From the NCBI RefSeq assembly GCF_014205335.1, contig NZ_JACHNH010000001.1:5574501-5638500 (forward strand): 64,000 nucleotides of DNA. Direction: 5' to 3'. The notes below the pieces were generated by a model. It saw only the letters and a list, made by a program, of their open reading frames with translations, did no database searches and had not been told where the DNA came from. Shown here in pieces: positions 16,032 through 24,959 of the stretch (its first letter is position 1; every line of letters begins with the position of its first letter). Source of the DNA: Amorphoplanes digitatis. Lineage in GTDB: Bacteria > Actinomycetota > Actinomycetes > Mycobacteriales > Micromonosporaceae. Position numbers and translations under genes: made by a program.

Positions 16032-16855
16032 CGGGTGCTCTCGCGGGCCACCAGGTGCGCGGTCGGCGCCCGGTAGACCTCGGGTGCCGCGCCGGCCAGC
16101 GCGTCGAGCAGGGCCCGGGCCGCCAGCTCGCCGATGCGGCCCACGTCGTGGCTCATCGCCGACAGCGGCGGCACGGCGAGCTGGCACAGGGCGGAGTCGT
16201 CCCAGGCGACCACCGAGATGTCGTGCGGCACCGCCAGGTCGCGCTCGCGCAGCTCGTCCAGCACGGCGAGGGCCATCAGGTCGTTGTCGCAGACGATCGC
16301 GGTCGGGCCGCCGCCGAGCAGGCCGGAGGTCACGGCGCGGCCCGACTCGTACGAGTAGTCGCCCTCGCCGTGCAGCAGCCGCACGCCGCGCGCGGCGGCC
16401 TCGGCCTCGGTGCCCTCGCGGCGCAGCTGGGTGTGCACGAACGACATCGGGCCGCTGATGTGCCCGATCACCTCGTGCCCCCGCTCGGCCAGGAACCCGA
16501 CCACCTCCCGGGCGAACCCGGCGTCGTCGGTCCAGACCGTCGGCAGGCCCGACGCGGTCGACGGCGCGCCGATCACCACCGCGGGCAGCCCCAGCCGGTG
16601 CACCAGGGCCACCCGGTCGTCCTCGGGCGTCAGGTCGACGAGCACGACGCCGTCGACCCGCTCGTCGGCGGCCCAGCGTTCGTAGGCCTGCTTCTCGGCG
16701 TCCCGGTCGGTGACGACCTTGACCAGCACCGAGACCCCGGCCGGGGTGAGCACGCGCTCGAGCCCCTCGAGGAACTCGTGGTAATACGGCTCCTCGCCCA
16801 GCACCCGCGAGGCGCGGGCCAGCACCAGCCCGACCCGTCGTTGCGCCTGTGTCAC
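16028..16855 (-). CDS. LacI-type sugar-binding domain protein lacking the HTH
   Basis: 275 aa homologous to the effector-binding core of LacI/GalR regulators: RRVGLVLARASRVLGEEPYY begins the first lobe, then VDGVVLVDLTPEDDRV, and VPHDISVVAWDDSALCQLAV with the usual DI-VVA-DD-S hinge. The first residues already belong to this core, so the N-terminal helix-turn-helix and hinge helix are absent. The sequence upstream is the mannosidase 3' end, leaving no room for them. The GTG start is 4 bp after the mannosidase stop. It may sense mannosides and act through another protein, or be a degraded regulator. Confidence 0.85.
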   Translation of the reverse strand: MTQAQRRVGLVLARASRVLGEEPYYHEFLEGLERVLTPAGVSVLVKVVTDRDAEKQAYERWAADERVDGVVLVDLTPEDDRVALVHRLGLPAVVIGAPSTASGLPTVWTDDAGFAREVVGFLAERGHEVIGHISGPMSFVHTQLRREGTEAEAAARGVRLLHGEGDYSYESGRAVTSGLLGGGPTAIVCDNDLMALAVLDELRERDLAVPHDISVVAWDDSALCQLAVPPLSAMSHDVGRIGELAARALLDALAGAAPEVYRAPTAHLVARESTR

Positions 16856-16859
16856 CGCG

Positions 16860-19340
16860 CTACCGTACCGCCAGGCCGAGGCGCAGGACCGAGGCCAGGT
16901 CGGTGATCACCCAGGGCGCCTTGAGCAGCGCCGGGTCCGGCTCGAACGGGCCGCGCACCCGCACGGTCGCCGACTCGCCGGGCAGCAGCGTGAGGAAACC
17001 GCGGTCGGCGACCGCCTCCGGATGGATCCGGTCGGCTTGTAGCAGCACGTCCCGCGCCAGGCCCGCAGCCTGAATCCGCACGTCAAGACCACCGGGTGCC
17101 GGGTCAGCGGTCACGGTCAGGCCCGCGGCGGGATACGCGAAATCCTTGTCCCGTACGCCGAACCACAGCGCCCGTGCCGCGTCGAGCTCCGCCACCAGCA
17201 GTTCCCCGTCCCCGAGCGCGGTCACGTGCGCCGGGATCTCCACGGTCGACACCCGCCGGGCGGGCACGTCGACCCGCGCGGCCCACGCCGCCCGCGGTTC
17301 ACCGGCAGCGGTGCGCCGCCGCACGGCCAGCCGCCCGGACCAGGGCTCCGGGCTGTCGTTGAGCACCGCGACGACAAGGCCGCCCGCGCGCGGCTGCACG
17401 GTCAGCCCGCGCGGCGCGTACAGGGACTTGAGCTCGAAGTAGAGCGGCTTGTACCGCCCGGCGCCGTCGATCGCCGCCCACGAGGTGACCGGCCACAGGT
17501 CGTTGAGCTGCCAGAGGATCGTGCCGCCGGTGTGCGGCCAGTGCGAGCGCCAGTGCTCGACCCCGGTCCGGATCGCCCGCACCTGGTTGAGCTGGGTCAG
17601 GTAGTGCCAGGCCTCGGTGCCCACCGGCGCCCCGAAGTGCGGTGCCAGGCCGCGGGCCAGTTTGCCGTTGCCGTCCTCGGCCTTCTGGTGGTGCAGCACG
17701 CCCGGCGAGTCCGGCAGCATCGGGTCGTCGGAGACCGCGTCGCGCAGCGTGGTCCAGGCCGGCGGCGCCTGCCAGCCGAACTCGGCGACGAACCGGGGCG
17801 CCGAGTCGCGATAGTCGGCGTAGTCCTCGCGGTTCCACACCTCCCACGAGTGGAACGTCCCGTGGCCGGTGTCGTTGGGCGGGTGCTCCCACGAGCCGGA
17901 CCACGGGCTGCCGGCCTGGTACGGGCGCGACGGGTCGAGCTCGGCGACCACCCGCGGCAGCGTCTCCAGGTAGTACCGCTCGCCCCAGGTCAGGTCTCCG
18001 CCCTCCGCCTGGTTCCAGCGCATCGCCCCGCGCAGCCACAGGTTCTCGTTGTTGCCGCACCACGTGATCAGGCTGGGGTGCGGCGCGAGGCGGGCCACGT
18101 TCTCCCGGGCCTCGGCGAGCACCTCGGAGTAGAGCGGCTCCTCCTCCGGATAGCAGGCGCAGGCGAACAGAAAGTCCTGCCACACCATCAGGCCCAGCTC
18201 GTCGGCCGCCTCGTAGAAGGCGCGGTCCTCGTAGATCCCGCCGCCCCACACCCGGATCAGGTTGACGCCGGCGTCGGCGGCCTCCCGCAGCCGGCGCCGG
18301 TAGCGCTCCCGGGTCATCCGGGACGGGAAGATGTCGTCCGGGATCCAGTTGACGCCCTTGACCAGCACGGGCTCGCCGTTGATCCCGATCACGAACCGGG
18401 AGCCGGCCGCGTCCGGGCCGCGGTCGATGGTCACGCCGCGGAAGCCGGTGCGCCGCCGCCAGCGGTCCAGGAGCACGTCACCGGCGGACAGTTCGACGGT
18501 GAGGTCGTACAGGGTGGGCTCGCCGTAGCCGATCGGGGCCCACGGCCGTACGCCGGCGACGGTCGTGCCGATCACCCACCGGGAGTCGCCGGGCGGCAGT
18601 TCGCCGCGCGCCACCTCGCGTCCGTCCAGGAGAACCCGCACGGTCAGGTGCGTGTCGTGCAGGCGCTCGGCCTCGACCGTCAGGTCCAGGCGGCCCTCGC
18701 CGCCGGACCAGGTCCCCAGGGGACGGACGGAGGCCAGCCGGGCGACGCTCCAGGCCTCCAGGCGGGCCGGGCGCCAGATGCCGGCGGTGACCAGGGTCGG
18801 GCCCCAGTCCCAGCCGAAGCCGCAGGCCATCTTGCGGATGAAGTTGAACGGCTCGGGGTAGGCGTTCGCGCGGGCACCGAGCAGGTCGCGGACCTGCTCG
18901 GCCTCGGTGTACGCGGAGGTGAACCGCACGGTCAGCGGCCGCGCGACGCCGTCGTTCAGGGCGGTGACGTCGTACCGGTAGCCGCGGTGCATGTTGCGGG
19001 TGGCGCCCAGCGCGTCGCCGCCCAGCTCGACGGCCGCCACCGTGTCGAGGCCGTCGAACACCAGGTCGATGCGCTCGTGCGGGTCACCGGTCCAGGCCAC
19101 CTCGCGGGTGTACCGCCAGTCGGTGCGCCCGACCCAGGCGACCGCCTTCTCGTTGTCGTCCCGGAACGGGTCCGGCAGCCGGCCGTCGTTCAGCAGGTCG
19201 ACGTGGACGCAGCCCGGTACGACCGCCGGCACGGCGACCCCGGCCAGCGACCGGGCCTGCTCGGGAAGCGCGCCGTCGGCCCGCAGCTCCCAGGATCCGC
19301 CGAGGTCTCGCGTCTGCGGCATATGCACGTCCTTCGTCAT
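16860..19340 (-). CDS. Beta-mannosidase, glycoside hydrolase family 2
   Basis: Cytoplasmic exo-beta-mannosidase of 826 aa (no signal peptide), releasing mannose from imported manno-oligosaccharides. The N-terminal jelly-roll domain has LVFDGLDTVAAVELGGDALG and the family motif FIRKMACGFGWDWGP. The catalytic barrel carries KGVNWIPDDIFPSRM, the acid/base Glu in TWCGNNENLW (about E430) and the nucleophile Glu in RFVAEFGWQ (about E520), followed by GGTILWQLNDLWPVTSW. A C-terminal beta-sandwich completes it. The start overlaps the permease stop (ATGA). It is the fourth gene of the binding protein-permease-permease-hydrolase-sensor operon. Confidence 0.93.
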   Translation of the reverse strand: MTKDVHMPQTRDLGGSWELRADGALPEQARSLAGVAVPAVVPGCVHVDLLNDGRLPDPFRDDNEKAVAWVGRTDWRYTREVAWTGDPHERIDLVFDGLDTVAAVELGGDALGATRNMHRGYRYDVTALNDGVARPLTVRFTSAYTEAEQVRDLLGARANAYPEPFNFIRKMACGFGWDWGPTLVTAGIWRPARLEAWSVARLASVRPLGTWSGGEGRLDLTVEAERLHDTHLTVRVLLDGREVARGELPPGDSRWVIGTTVAGVRPWAPIGYGEPTLYDLTVELSAGDVLLDRWRRRTGFRGVTIDRGPDAAGSRFVIGINGEPVLVKGVNWIPDDIFPSRMTRERYRRRLREAADAGVNLIRVWGGGIYEDRAFYEAADELGLMVWQDFLFACACYPEEEPLYSEVLAEARENVARLAPHPSLITWCGNNENLWLRGAMRWNQAEGGDLTWGERYYLETLPRVVAELDPSRPYQAGSPWSGSWEHPPNDTGHGTFHSWEVWNREDYADYRDSAPRFVAEFGWQAPPAWTTLRDAVSDDPMLPDSPGVLHHQKAEDGNGKLARGLAPHFGAPVGTEAWHYLTQLNQVRAIRTGVEHWRSHWPHTGGTILWQLNDLWPVTSWAAIDGAGRYKPLYFELKSLYAPRGLTVQPRAGGLVVAVLNDSPEPWSGRLAVRRRTAAGEPRAAWAARVDVPARRVSTVEIPAHVTALGDGELLVAELDAARALWFGVRDKDFAYPAAGLTVTADPAPGGLDVRIQAAGLARDVLLQADRIHPEAVADRGFLTLLPGESATVRVRGPFEPDPALLKAPWVITDLASVLRLGLAVR

Positions 19341-20158
19341 TTGGTGGCTCCGGCGGTGATGCCGTTGTAGATGAAGCGCTGGAGCAGCAGGAAGATCACG
19401 ACAGTCGGCAGGAGGACGATCATCGTGCAGGCGGCGATCGCCTCCCACTGCGCGCCGTACGGGCCCTTGAAGCGGAACAGCGCGGTCGAGATGACGCTGA
19501 GGCCGGGCGATCGCATGTAGAGGAACGGGATGTAGAACTCGTTGTAGATGGCGATGCCCTTGATGATCACCACGGTGGCGATGGCCGGCTTCATCAGCGG
19601 CAGGATGATCCGGCGGTAGACGGTGAACCGGCCGGCGCCGTCGATCATCGCGGCCTGGTCCAGGCTCCGCGGGATCGACTGCATGAACTGCATGAAGATG
19701 TAGATGGACACGATGTCGGTGCCCAGGAACAGCACGATGGCCGACCACTGGGTGTTGACCAGGCCCATCGACTTGACGATCTGGTACGTGGCCACCTGCG
19801 TGGTGACGCCGGGCACCAGCGCGGCGACCAGGAAGAGGCCGAGGACCAGGCGCTTGAAACCGAACGTGAACCGGCTGACCGCGTATGCCGCGAGGGTGCC
19901 GATCAGGACCGTGCCGGTCAGCGAGACCACCAGGATGATCGTGGTGTTCCAGAAGCCGCGCAGCATGTTCCCGGCGGTCCAGGCGGTGACGAAGTTGTCG
20001 AGGTTGAGCCAGTTCCGCGGCGGGGTGAGCGGGCCCGTCGAGTTGTACTCCGCGTGCGTCTTGAGCGCGGCGAACAGCACGACCACGAGCGGGATGAGGA
20101 CGACCAGCGACGCCAGCACGAGGGAGAGGTACTTCGCGGTGCGAGCCAACCCGCTCAT
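19337..20158 (-). CDS. Sugar ABC transporter permease, MalG type
   Basis: Membrane permease of 273 aa (CUT1 family) with about six helices. The ATPase-contact EAA-type loop is SLDQAAMIDGAGRFTVYRRI, followed by ILPLMKPAIATVVIIKGIAI. It pairs with the MalF-type permease whose stop it overlaps by ATGA, and its own stop overlaps the mannosidase start in the same way. No ATPase gene is present in the operon; in actinomycetes such importers commonly share the ATPase MsiK encoded elsewhere. Confidence 0.92.
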   Translation of the reverse strand: MSGLARTAKYLSLVLASLVVLIPLVVVLFAALKTHAEYNSTGPLTPPRNWLNLDNFVTAWTAGNMLRGFWNTTIILVVSLTGTVLIGTLAAYAVSRFTFGFKRLVLGLFLVAALVPGVTTQVATYQIVKSMGLVNTQWSAIVLFLGTDIVSIYIFMQFMQSIPRSLDQAAMIDGAGRFTVYRRIILPLMKPAIATVVIIKGIAIYNEFYIPFLYMRSPGLSVISTALFRFKGPYGAQWEAIAACTMIVLLPTVVIFLLLQRFIYNGITAGATK

Positions 20159-21012
20159 GACAGGCTCACCTCGTCGTCGGGCAGGATGCGCCGCTGTACC
20201 CAGGTGACCAGCAGGACGATCAGCAGCAGCACGACCGCCATGGCCGAGGCGAGGCCGATCTGCCGGAACTGGAAGGCGGTCTGGTACGCCTGGACGACGA
20301 AGGTGCGGGTGCCGTTCGCGCCGCCGGTCATGATGAACGGGATCTCGAAGACCGCGAGGCTGCCGGAGATCGCCAGGATGAAGGACAGGCTGATGATGCG
20401 CCGGATGCCCGGAACGATGATGTGCCGGAACTGGTGCCACCGGTTCGCGCCGTCGATCTCCGCCGCCTCGTAGATCTCGCCGGGTATCGACTGGATCGCG
20501 CCGAGGAACAGCACGAAGTTGAGCCCGGTGAACCGCCACACCGACGTGCCGGCCAGGGAGAGGTTCGCGATGTCCGGGTCGCCCAGCCAGTACCGGGTGT
20601 GCTCGCCGAGCCCGAGCGCACGCAGCATCGTGTCCAGGGTGCCGCCGGGCTGGAACAGGTAGAGGAAGACGAAGCCGACCGCGACGCCGTTGAGCAGGTA
20701 CGGGAAGAACAGGATGCCCTTGAACAGGTTCTTGAACCGGACGTTGTACGAGAGCACGACCGCGAAGTACAGGGCGATCGCGATCTGCGCGAACGACGCG
20801 GCGAGGTAGTAGAGGCTGACCAGGAAGACCCGCCAGTACTGCTCGTCGGTGAGGACCCGGACGTAGTTGCCGAACCCCGCCGGGGTCATGTGGACGTCCA
20901 GGCCGTCCCACTTGTGGAAGCTGTACCACAGCATGTTGGCGACCGGCACGTAGGTGAAGGTGATCAGCAGGATCAGCGCGGGCGCCAGGTACAGCCAGGG
21001 ACCGCGTCTCAC
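20155..21012 (-). CDS. Sugar ABC transporter permease, MalF type
   Basis: Membrane permease of 285 aa, partner of the MalG-type subunit. Helices begin at GPWLYLAPALILLITFTYVP; the contact loop reads YEAAEIDGANRWHQFRHI. I place the start at GTG 21012, which gives the same 4-bp GTGA overlap with the preceding gene that recurs at the operon's other junctions; an ATG 30 bp upstream at 21042 is the alternative. Presumed cargo is mannobiose or longer beta-manno-oligosaccharides, given the mannosidase in the operon and the mannanase nearby. Confidence 0.9.
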   Translation of the reverse strand: MRRGPWLYLAPALILLITFTYVPVANMLWYSFHKWDGLDVHMTPAGFGNYVRVLTDEQYWRVFLVSLYYLAASFAQIAIALYFAVVLSYNVRFKNLFKGILFFPYLLNGVAVGFVFLYLFQPGGTLDTMLRALGLGEHTRYWLGDPDIANLSLAGTSVWRFTGLNFVLFLGAIQSIPGEIYEAAEIDGANRWHQFRHIIVPGIRRIISLSFILAISGSLAVFEIPFIMTGGANGTRTFVVQAYQTAFQFRQIGLASAMAVVLLLIVLLVTWVQRRILPDDEVSLS

Positions 21013-22319
21013 TGCATGACCCGCGATTGCGCGGCGCTCCACCGCTTGTTCAGCTCGGCGAAGTACGAGTCCTTGTCGCCCCTGGCCGCGCCGCGGGCGA
21101 TGTCGACGAGCTTCTGCCGGTAGATCTCACCCTTCAGGTCGATCTCCGACTCCTTGATGATCTCGTCCTCCTTGCCGGCGTTGGTGGTCGCCGCCGGCAC
21201 CTCCATCAGCTCGACCCCGGTGTCCTGGAAGGCCTTCAGGCCGGCGGGCAGCGGCTGGCTGATCGCCGGCGGGATCGCCTGCTGGTCCGCGGCGAAGCCG
21301 GAGTCGTTGACGAACCAGTCGAGGAACGCCCGGGCGGTCGCCTTGTTCTCGGAGTTCCGGCTGACCGCGGCCAGCTTGTCGCCGTCGATGGCGGCGTGGA
21401 AGGTGCCGCCGGTCTGGTACGGGAACGGCCAGAAGCCGATGTCGTCCGGGTTCGCGCCGGCGGCCTCGGCGGCGGCCCGCATCTGCGGAACCGCCCAGGA
21501 GCCGAGCAGCATGGTCGCGACCTTGCCGGTGGCGATCATCGGCTTGGAGCCTTCCCAGTTGGTCGTCAGCGGGTCCTTCTCGCTGAGCTTGCTGTTCACG
21601 ACGTCGTAGAGCAGCCCGTCGGTGAGGTACTGGATCTTGCCCGGCTGCCAGGGTGCGGCATCGGCCGGGAACTTGTCGTTGATCGCCGGGTCGGCCAGGA
21701 CGGCCCGGTGGTTGTTCCACTCGCTCAGCGGCCAGGCGTCCTTGTAGTTGGTGTAGTACGGGACGGCGCCGGTCCTGCCGGCGACGGCCTTGAGACCCGC
21801 GAGGAACTCCTCCGGCGTCTTCGGCGGCGCGGTGATCCCGGCCTGCGCCCAGATCCGCTTGTTGATGACGAAGCCCTTGGCGATGCCGCCAAGCGACAGC
21901 CCGTACACCTTGCCCTCGTACGTCGCGGGGCCGGTGAACCGGTACTTCGCCTTGAGGTCGGTGTCGGTGCCGAGCGGCTCGAAGAACTGGCGGTACTGGT
22001 CGATGGCGACGGTGCCGGGGATCATCAGCACGTCGCCGTAGTCACCGCCGCTGAGCTGGGTGGTGACGTCGTTGTCGTAGTTCGTGACGCCCTCGAACGT
22101 GACCTTCGTACCGGGGAACCGGGCCTCGAAGGTCCTGGCGTACTCCTTGAACGTCGTGTCGACCAGGTCGGTCCGGTTGGTCAGCACCGTGATGGCGCCC
22201 TTGACCTCGCCGGAGAAGTCGCCGGTCTCGCTTTCGTCGCCGGCGCCGCCGGTGCAGCCGGAGGCCAGGGCGAGCGCGGCCGCCGCGCCGATACCGATGA
22301 AGTGCCTTCTATTGATCAT
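21009..22319 (-). CDS. Sugar ABC transporter substrate-binding lipoprotein (mannooligosaccharide type)
   Basis: Solute receptor of 436 aa anchored by lipid: MINRRHFIGIGAAAALALA precedes the lipobox SGC (Cys22). The mature part has the SBP_bac_1 fold: GAITVLTNRTDLVDTTFKEY, YGDVLMIPGTVAIDQYRQFF, and GKVATMLLGSWAVPQ with a conserved aromatic for sugar stacking. It is the first gene of the mannan operon, with a promoter and an AT-rich operator candidate about 85-110 bp upstream. The substrate assignment follows from the operon. Confidence 0.92.
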   Translation of the reverse strand: MINRRHFIGIGAAAALALASGCTGGAGDESETGDFSGEVKGAITVLTNRTDLVDTTFKEYARTFEARFPGTKVTFEGVTNYDNDVTTQLSGGDYGDVLMIPGTVAIDQYRQFFEPLGTDTDLKAKYRFTGPATYEGKVYGLSLGGIAKGFVINKRIWAQAGITAPPKTPEEFLAGLKAVAGRTGAVPYYTNYKDAWPLSEWNNHRAVLADPAINDKFPADAAPWQPGKIQYLTDGLLYDVVNSKLSEKDPLTTNWEGSKPMIATGKVATMLLGSWAVPQMRAAAEAAGANPDDIGFWPFPYQTGGTFHAAIDGDKLAAVSRNSENKATARAFLDWFVNDSGFAADQQAIPPAISQPLPAGLKAFQDTGVELMEVPAATTNAGKEDEIIKESEIDLKGEIYRQKLVDIARGAARGDKDSYFAELNKRWSAAQSRVMQ

Positions 22320-22404
22320 GCTGGGATCCGTCCGCCGATGTCAGCCTGGGCGGATGCGTCACCGCCCGCTTGGGCGCCCAGCATGGGACGGTCGCCGCGA
22401 GGCT

Positions 22405-22431
22405 GTCAAGATTAGATTAGTAATTTATCCT
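22405..22431 (-). promoter_or_regulatory. Promoter of the mannan operon with AT-rich ROK-box candidate
   Basis: On the minus strand TTGACA (22410-22405) is a near-perfect -35 box; a weak CATGCT follows after 18 bp. Immediately upstream lies ATTAGATTAGTAATTTATCC (22412-22431 on plus), strikingly AT-rich here. It matches 14 of 20 positions of the element before the GH26 gene, which suggests one regulator, probably the divergent ROK protein. Confidence 0.6.
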
Positions 22432-22516
22432 CCAGCGACCACATCGCCGCCGGAGCCGCGCGCCGGGACGGTAAGTTAGCGCGGAGCGGACAGCAACGAA
22501 CCGGAGACGCACCCCT

Positions 22517-23710
22517 ATGGCTCGTCGAGAAGCGCCCGCAGCCGGGCCGGGAAGTCGCGCCCTGATCGTCGACGTCGTCCGGTCCTCGGTGGCCATCAGC
22601 CGGGTCGAGCTCGCCGAGCTGACCGGGCTCACCCAGCCGTCGATCTCCAACATCGTCCGCGATCTCATCGCCGACGGCATCATCCACGAGATCGGCTCGA
22701 CCGACTCGGTGCTGGGCCGGCGGCGCAAGCTCATCGCGATCAGCCCGGCCAACCGGTTCGGCGTCGGCTTCAACCTCGGGCCGGACACGGTCACCTGCGT
22801 CGCGATCGACCTCACCGGCGGCGTGGTCGGCCGCGAGGTGGTACCGCGCCTGCCCGACGAGGTCTGGGCGGCGGACCGGCTGGCCGAGCGGTTCGCGGAC
22901 TTCACCGACGGCCTGGGCCTGCCCCGCGACCGCGTCGAGGGCCTCGCCATCGTCAGGCCGGCGCCCGGGCCCGGCCTGCCGCAGGCCGCGACCGGTCTCG
23001 GCGACGACCCCGGCGACGTGCGTGCCGAGCTGGAACGCCGCCTCGGCGTGCCGATCCTGGTGGAGAACGACGCGGCGGCCGCGGCGCTCGGCGAGTTCTG
23101 GAGCCGCCGGGTGTCGCGCGAGCAGGCCTTCGGCTGCATCTACCTGTCGACCGGGATCGGCGCCGGCTTCGTGTTCGGCGGCGCGCTGTACCGCGGGGCG
23201 AGCTTCGGCGCCGGCGAGTTCGGCCACCTGTCCATCGACTACGCCGGACGCTCCTGCCCCTGCGGCAACCTGGGCTGTGTGGAGCGGTACGCGTCGATGC
23301 GGGCGATCGTGGTGGCGGCCCGCGAGCGTGCGGACCTGCGCGCGCGGCTGGCCCTGGACGGCAGCGAGTCGAGCGCGTACGACGCCATCGCCCGGGCCGC
23401 GGTCTACGGCGACCCGGACGCGTACCAGGTGCTGGACCAGGCGGCCGAGCGGCTGAGCGCGGCCGCGACGTCCATGGTGAACCTGCTGGATCTCGGCCGG
23501 CTCGTGCTCACCGGGCCCGGCGTCGCACGGGCGGGATCGATCTTCGCCCGCCGGCTGCGCGCGCACCTCGACCGGACCGCACACTCCCGGCAGCGGCACA
23601 GCGTGACCGTGGAGCTCTCGGCGCAGCCCCGTGACGCGGCCGGCATCGGAGCCGCCGCGCTGGTGGTTCAGGCGTCCGTCGCGCCTGGCCACACCCCGGG
23701 CCAGGTCTGA
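22517..23710 (+). CDS. ROK-family transcriptional regulator
   Basis: Regulator of 397 aa: an N-terminal winged helix (residues about 12-75, with RVELAELTGLTQPSISNIVR) joined to a sugar-kinase-like ROK domain. The ROK signatures are VENDAAAAALGEFW, STGIGAGFVFGGALYRG and GEFGHLSIDY, with the zinc motif CPCGNLGC near residue 250. Because it has an HTH it is a NagC/XylR-like sensor, not a sugar kinase. It diverges from the mannan uptake operon and is followed by the mannanase, so it probably represses both and is released by a manno-saccharide. That ligand is inferred. Confidence 0.92.
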   Translation: MARREAPAAGPGSRALIVDVVRSSVAISRVELAELTGLTQPSISNIVRDLIADGIIHEIGSTDSVLGRRRKLIAISPANRFGVGFNLGPDTVTCVAIDLTGGVVGREVVPRLPDEVWAADRLAERFADFTDGLGLPRDRVEGLAIVRPAPGPGLPQAATGLGDDPGDVRAELERRLGVPILVENDAAAAALGEFWSRRVSREQAFGCIYLSTGIGAGFVFGGALYRGASFGAGEFGHLSIDYAGRSCPCGNLGCVERYASMRAIVVAARERADLRARLALDGSESSAYDAIARAAVYGDPDAYQVLDQAAERLSAAATSMVNLLDLGRLVLTGPGVARAGSIFARRLRAHLDRTAHSRQRHSVTVELSAQPRDAAGIGAAALVVQASVAPGHTPGQV

Positions 23711-23734
23711 CCACTCATCCCGCGCGCATCGGGC

Positions 23735-23774
23735 TTGATCGATACCCGCTGAAACTTAAATTATTAATTCACCT
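23735..23774 (+). promoter_or_regulatory. GH26 promoter with overlapping ROK-box candidate
   Basis: TTGATC (23735-23740) and TAAATT (23757-23762) are spaced by 16 bp and form a plausible promoter. CTTAAATTATTAATTCACCT (23755-23774) overlaps the -10 box and resembles the element at 22412-22431, a position suited to repression. Confidence 0.55.
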
Positions 23775-23847
23775 ATTGACATGTTCGTAACGGCTACCCG
23801 AAGCTGTCGGCACGAGAGCCGTTCCCCCGAAGGAGGACAACCTCCCC

Positions 23848-24846
23848 ATGAGAATCCCCGTCCGCGCGCTGACGGCGACGGTGGCCGTCGCCGCTCTGGT
23901 GGCCACCGCCGCCGCCTCGGTCGCCACCCCGGCGCTGGCGTTCCCCGCCACGTCCAAACAGACCGTGATCAACTATCTGAGGTCGATCACCGGAAACCAC
24001 ACCGTCAGCGGCCAGCACAACAAGGAACCCGCCTCCGCGCCCGGCCAGTACACCCAGCAGGCACACGACATCACCGGTCAGTGGCCCGGCCTCTGGGGCG
24101 GCGACATGATGTTCAACTCCGCCGACGTCGCCAACCGACAGCGGGTCGTCGACCAGGCCAAGACCGAGTGGGCCAACGGCTCACTGGTGGCGCTGACCTG
24201 GCACGCCTGCTCCCCCACCGTCGGCGCCACCTGCAACTTCGACGGCGGCGTCAAGACCAGCATCAGCAACGCACAGTTCCAGCAGATCGTCACCGGCGGC
24301 ACCGCCCTCAACGCCACCTGGCGCAGCCGGATGGCCGCCGTCGTCCCGTACCTGCGGCAGCTCAGGGACGCCGGCGTCCCGGTGCTCTGGCGGCCGTTCC
24401 ACGAGATGAACGAGAGCTGGAACTGGTGGGGCGCCCGGCCCGGCGCCAACGGCGGCGCGAAGATCTACCAGCAGATGAAGGACTACTTCGACAGTCAGGG
24501 CCTGACCAACCTGATCTGGGTCTGGAACGTGCAGGACAACCCGGCCGGCGGCTGGGCCGGCTACTACCCGGGCGCCGGCTACGTCGACGTCGTCTCGCTC
24601 GACGCCTGGTACAAGAACCACCCGTCGAGCGGCGACTACCAGCAGATCCAGGCGATCGCCGCGGGTAAGCCCATCGCGCTCGCCGAGATGGGCAAGGTGC
24701 CCACCGCGGCACTGCTCGACAGCCAGCCGAAGTGGACCTACTTCATGATCTGGTCCGAGCAGCTGCGCGGCAGCAACAGCAACGCGGAGATCCAGAACGC
24801 GTACTTCCTGCCTCGGGTGTACAACCAGGGCGAGATCAGGTTCTAG
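23848..24846 (+). CDS. Secreted endo-beta-1,4-mannanase, glycoside hydrolase family 26
   Basis: Exported hydrolase of 332 aa cutting mannan or galactomannan backbones outside the cell. The signal peptide ends near ATPALAF. GH26 hallmarks: VSGQHNKEP, ALTWHACSP, the acid/base Glu in WRPFHEMNESWNWWG (about E186) and the nucleophile Glu in PIALAEMGKVP (about E280), followed by YFMIWSEQL. It has no carbohydrate-binding module. GGAGG precedes the ATG. Products would feed the adjacent importer and intracellular beta-mannosidase. Confidence 0.95.
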   Translation: MRIPVRALTATVAVAALVATAAASVATPALAFPATSKQTVINYLRSITGNHTVSGQHNKEPASAPGQYTQQAHDITGQWPGLWGGDMMFNSADVANRQRVVDQAKTEWANGSLVALTWHACSPTVGATCNFDGGVKTSISNAQFQQIVTGGTALNATWRSRMAAVVPYLRQLRDAGVPVLWRPFHEMNESWNWWGARPGANGGAKIYQQMKDYFDSQGLTNLIWVWNVQDNPAGGWAGYYPGAGYVDVVSLDAWYKNHPSSGDYQQIQAIAAGKPIALAEMGKVPTAALLDSQPKWTYFMIWSEQLRGSNSNAEIQNAYFLPRVYNQGEIRF

Positions 24847-24857
24847 CCGATCGATCC

Positions 24858-24890
24858 GCGCGCCGCCCGTCATCGCGACGGGCGGCGCGC
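24858..24890 (+). terminator. GC-rich hairpin terminator after the mannanase gene
   Basis: A 14-bp perfect stem GCGCGCCGCCCGTC / GACGGGCGGCGCGC with a 5-nt loop begins 12 bp after the stop. There is no T-tract, as is usual for actinomycete terminators. Confidence 0.75.
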
Positions 24891-24933
24891 CCAACTCTGC
24901 CCCGAACCCGGCCCTGATCGTCTAGCCTCGAGC

Positions 24934-24950
24934 CAATGGCCTGACCATTG
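24934..24950. promoter_or_regulatory. Inverted repeat CAATGG-N5-CCATTG before 24960
   Basis: Perfect 6-bp arms end 9 bp before the ATG at 24960. It may be an operator or a small hairpin near the ribosome-binding site of the four-gene cluster that follows. Confidence 0.4.
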
Positions 24951-24959
24951 GGAGCTGCG

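Noticed and set aside
14309..16906. Long plus-strand open frame overlapping the dehydrogenase gene
   Set aside because: Its translation is Arg/Pro-rich with no domain, while the overlapping frame encodes clear FAD and Fe-S motifs.
22517..23710. ROK protein considered as a sugar kinase
   Set aside because: It has an N-terminal winged helix and sits divergent to the operon, so it is a regulator.
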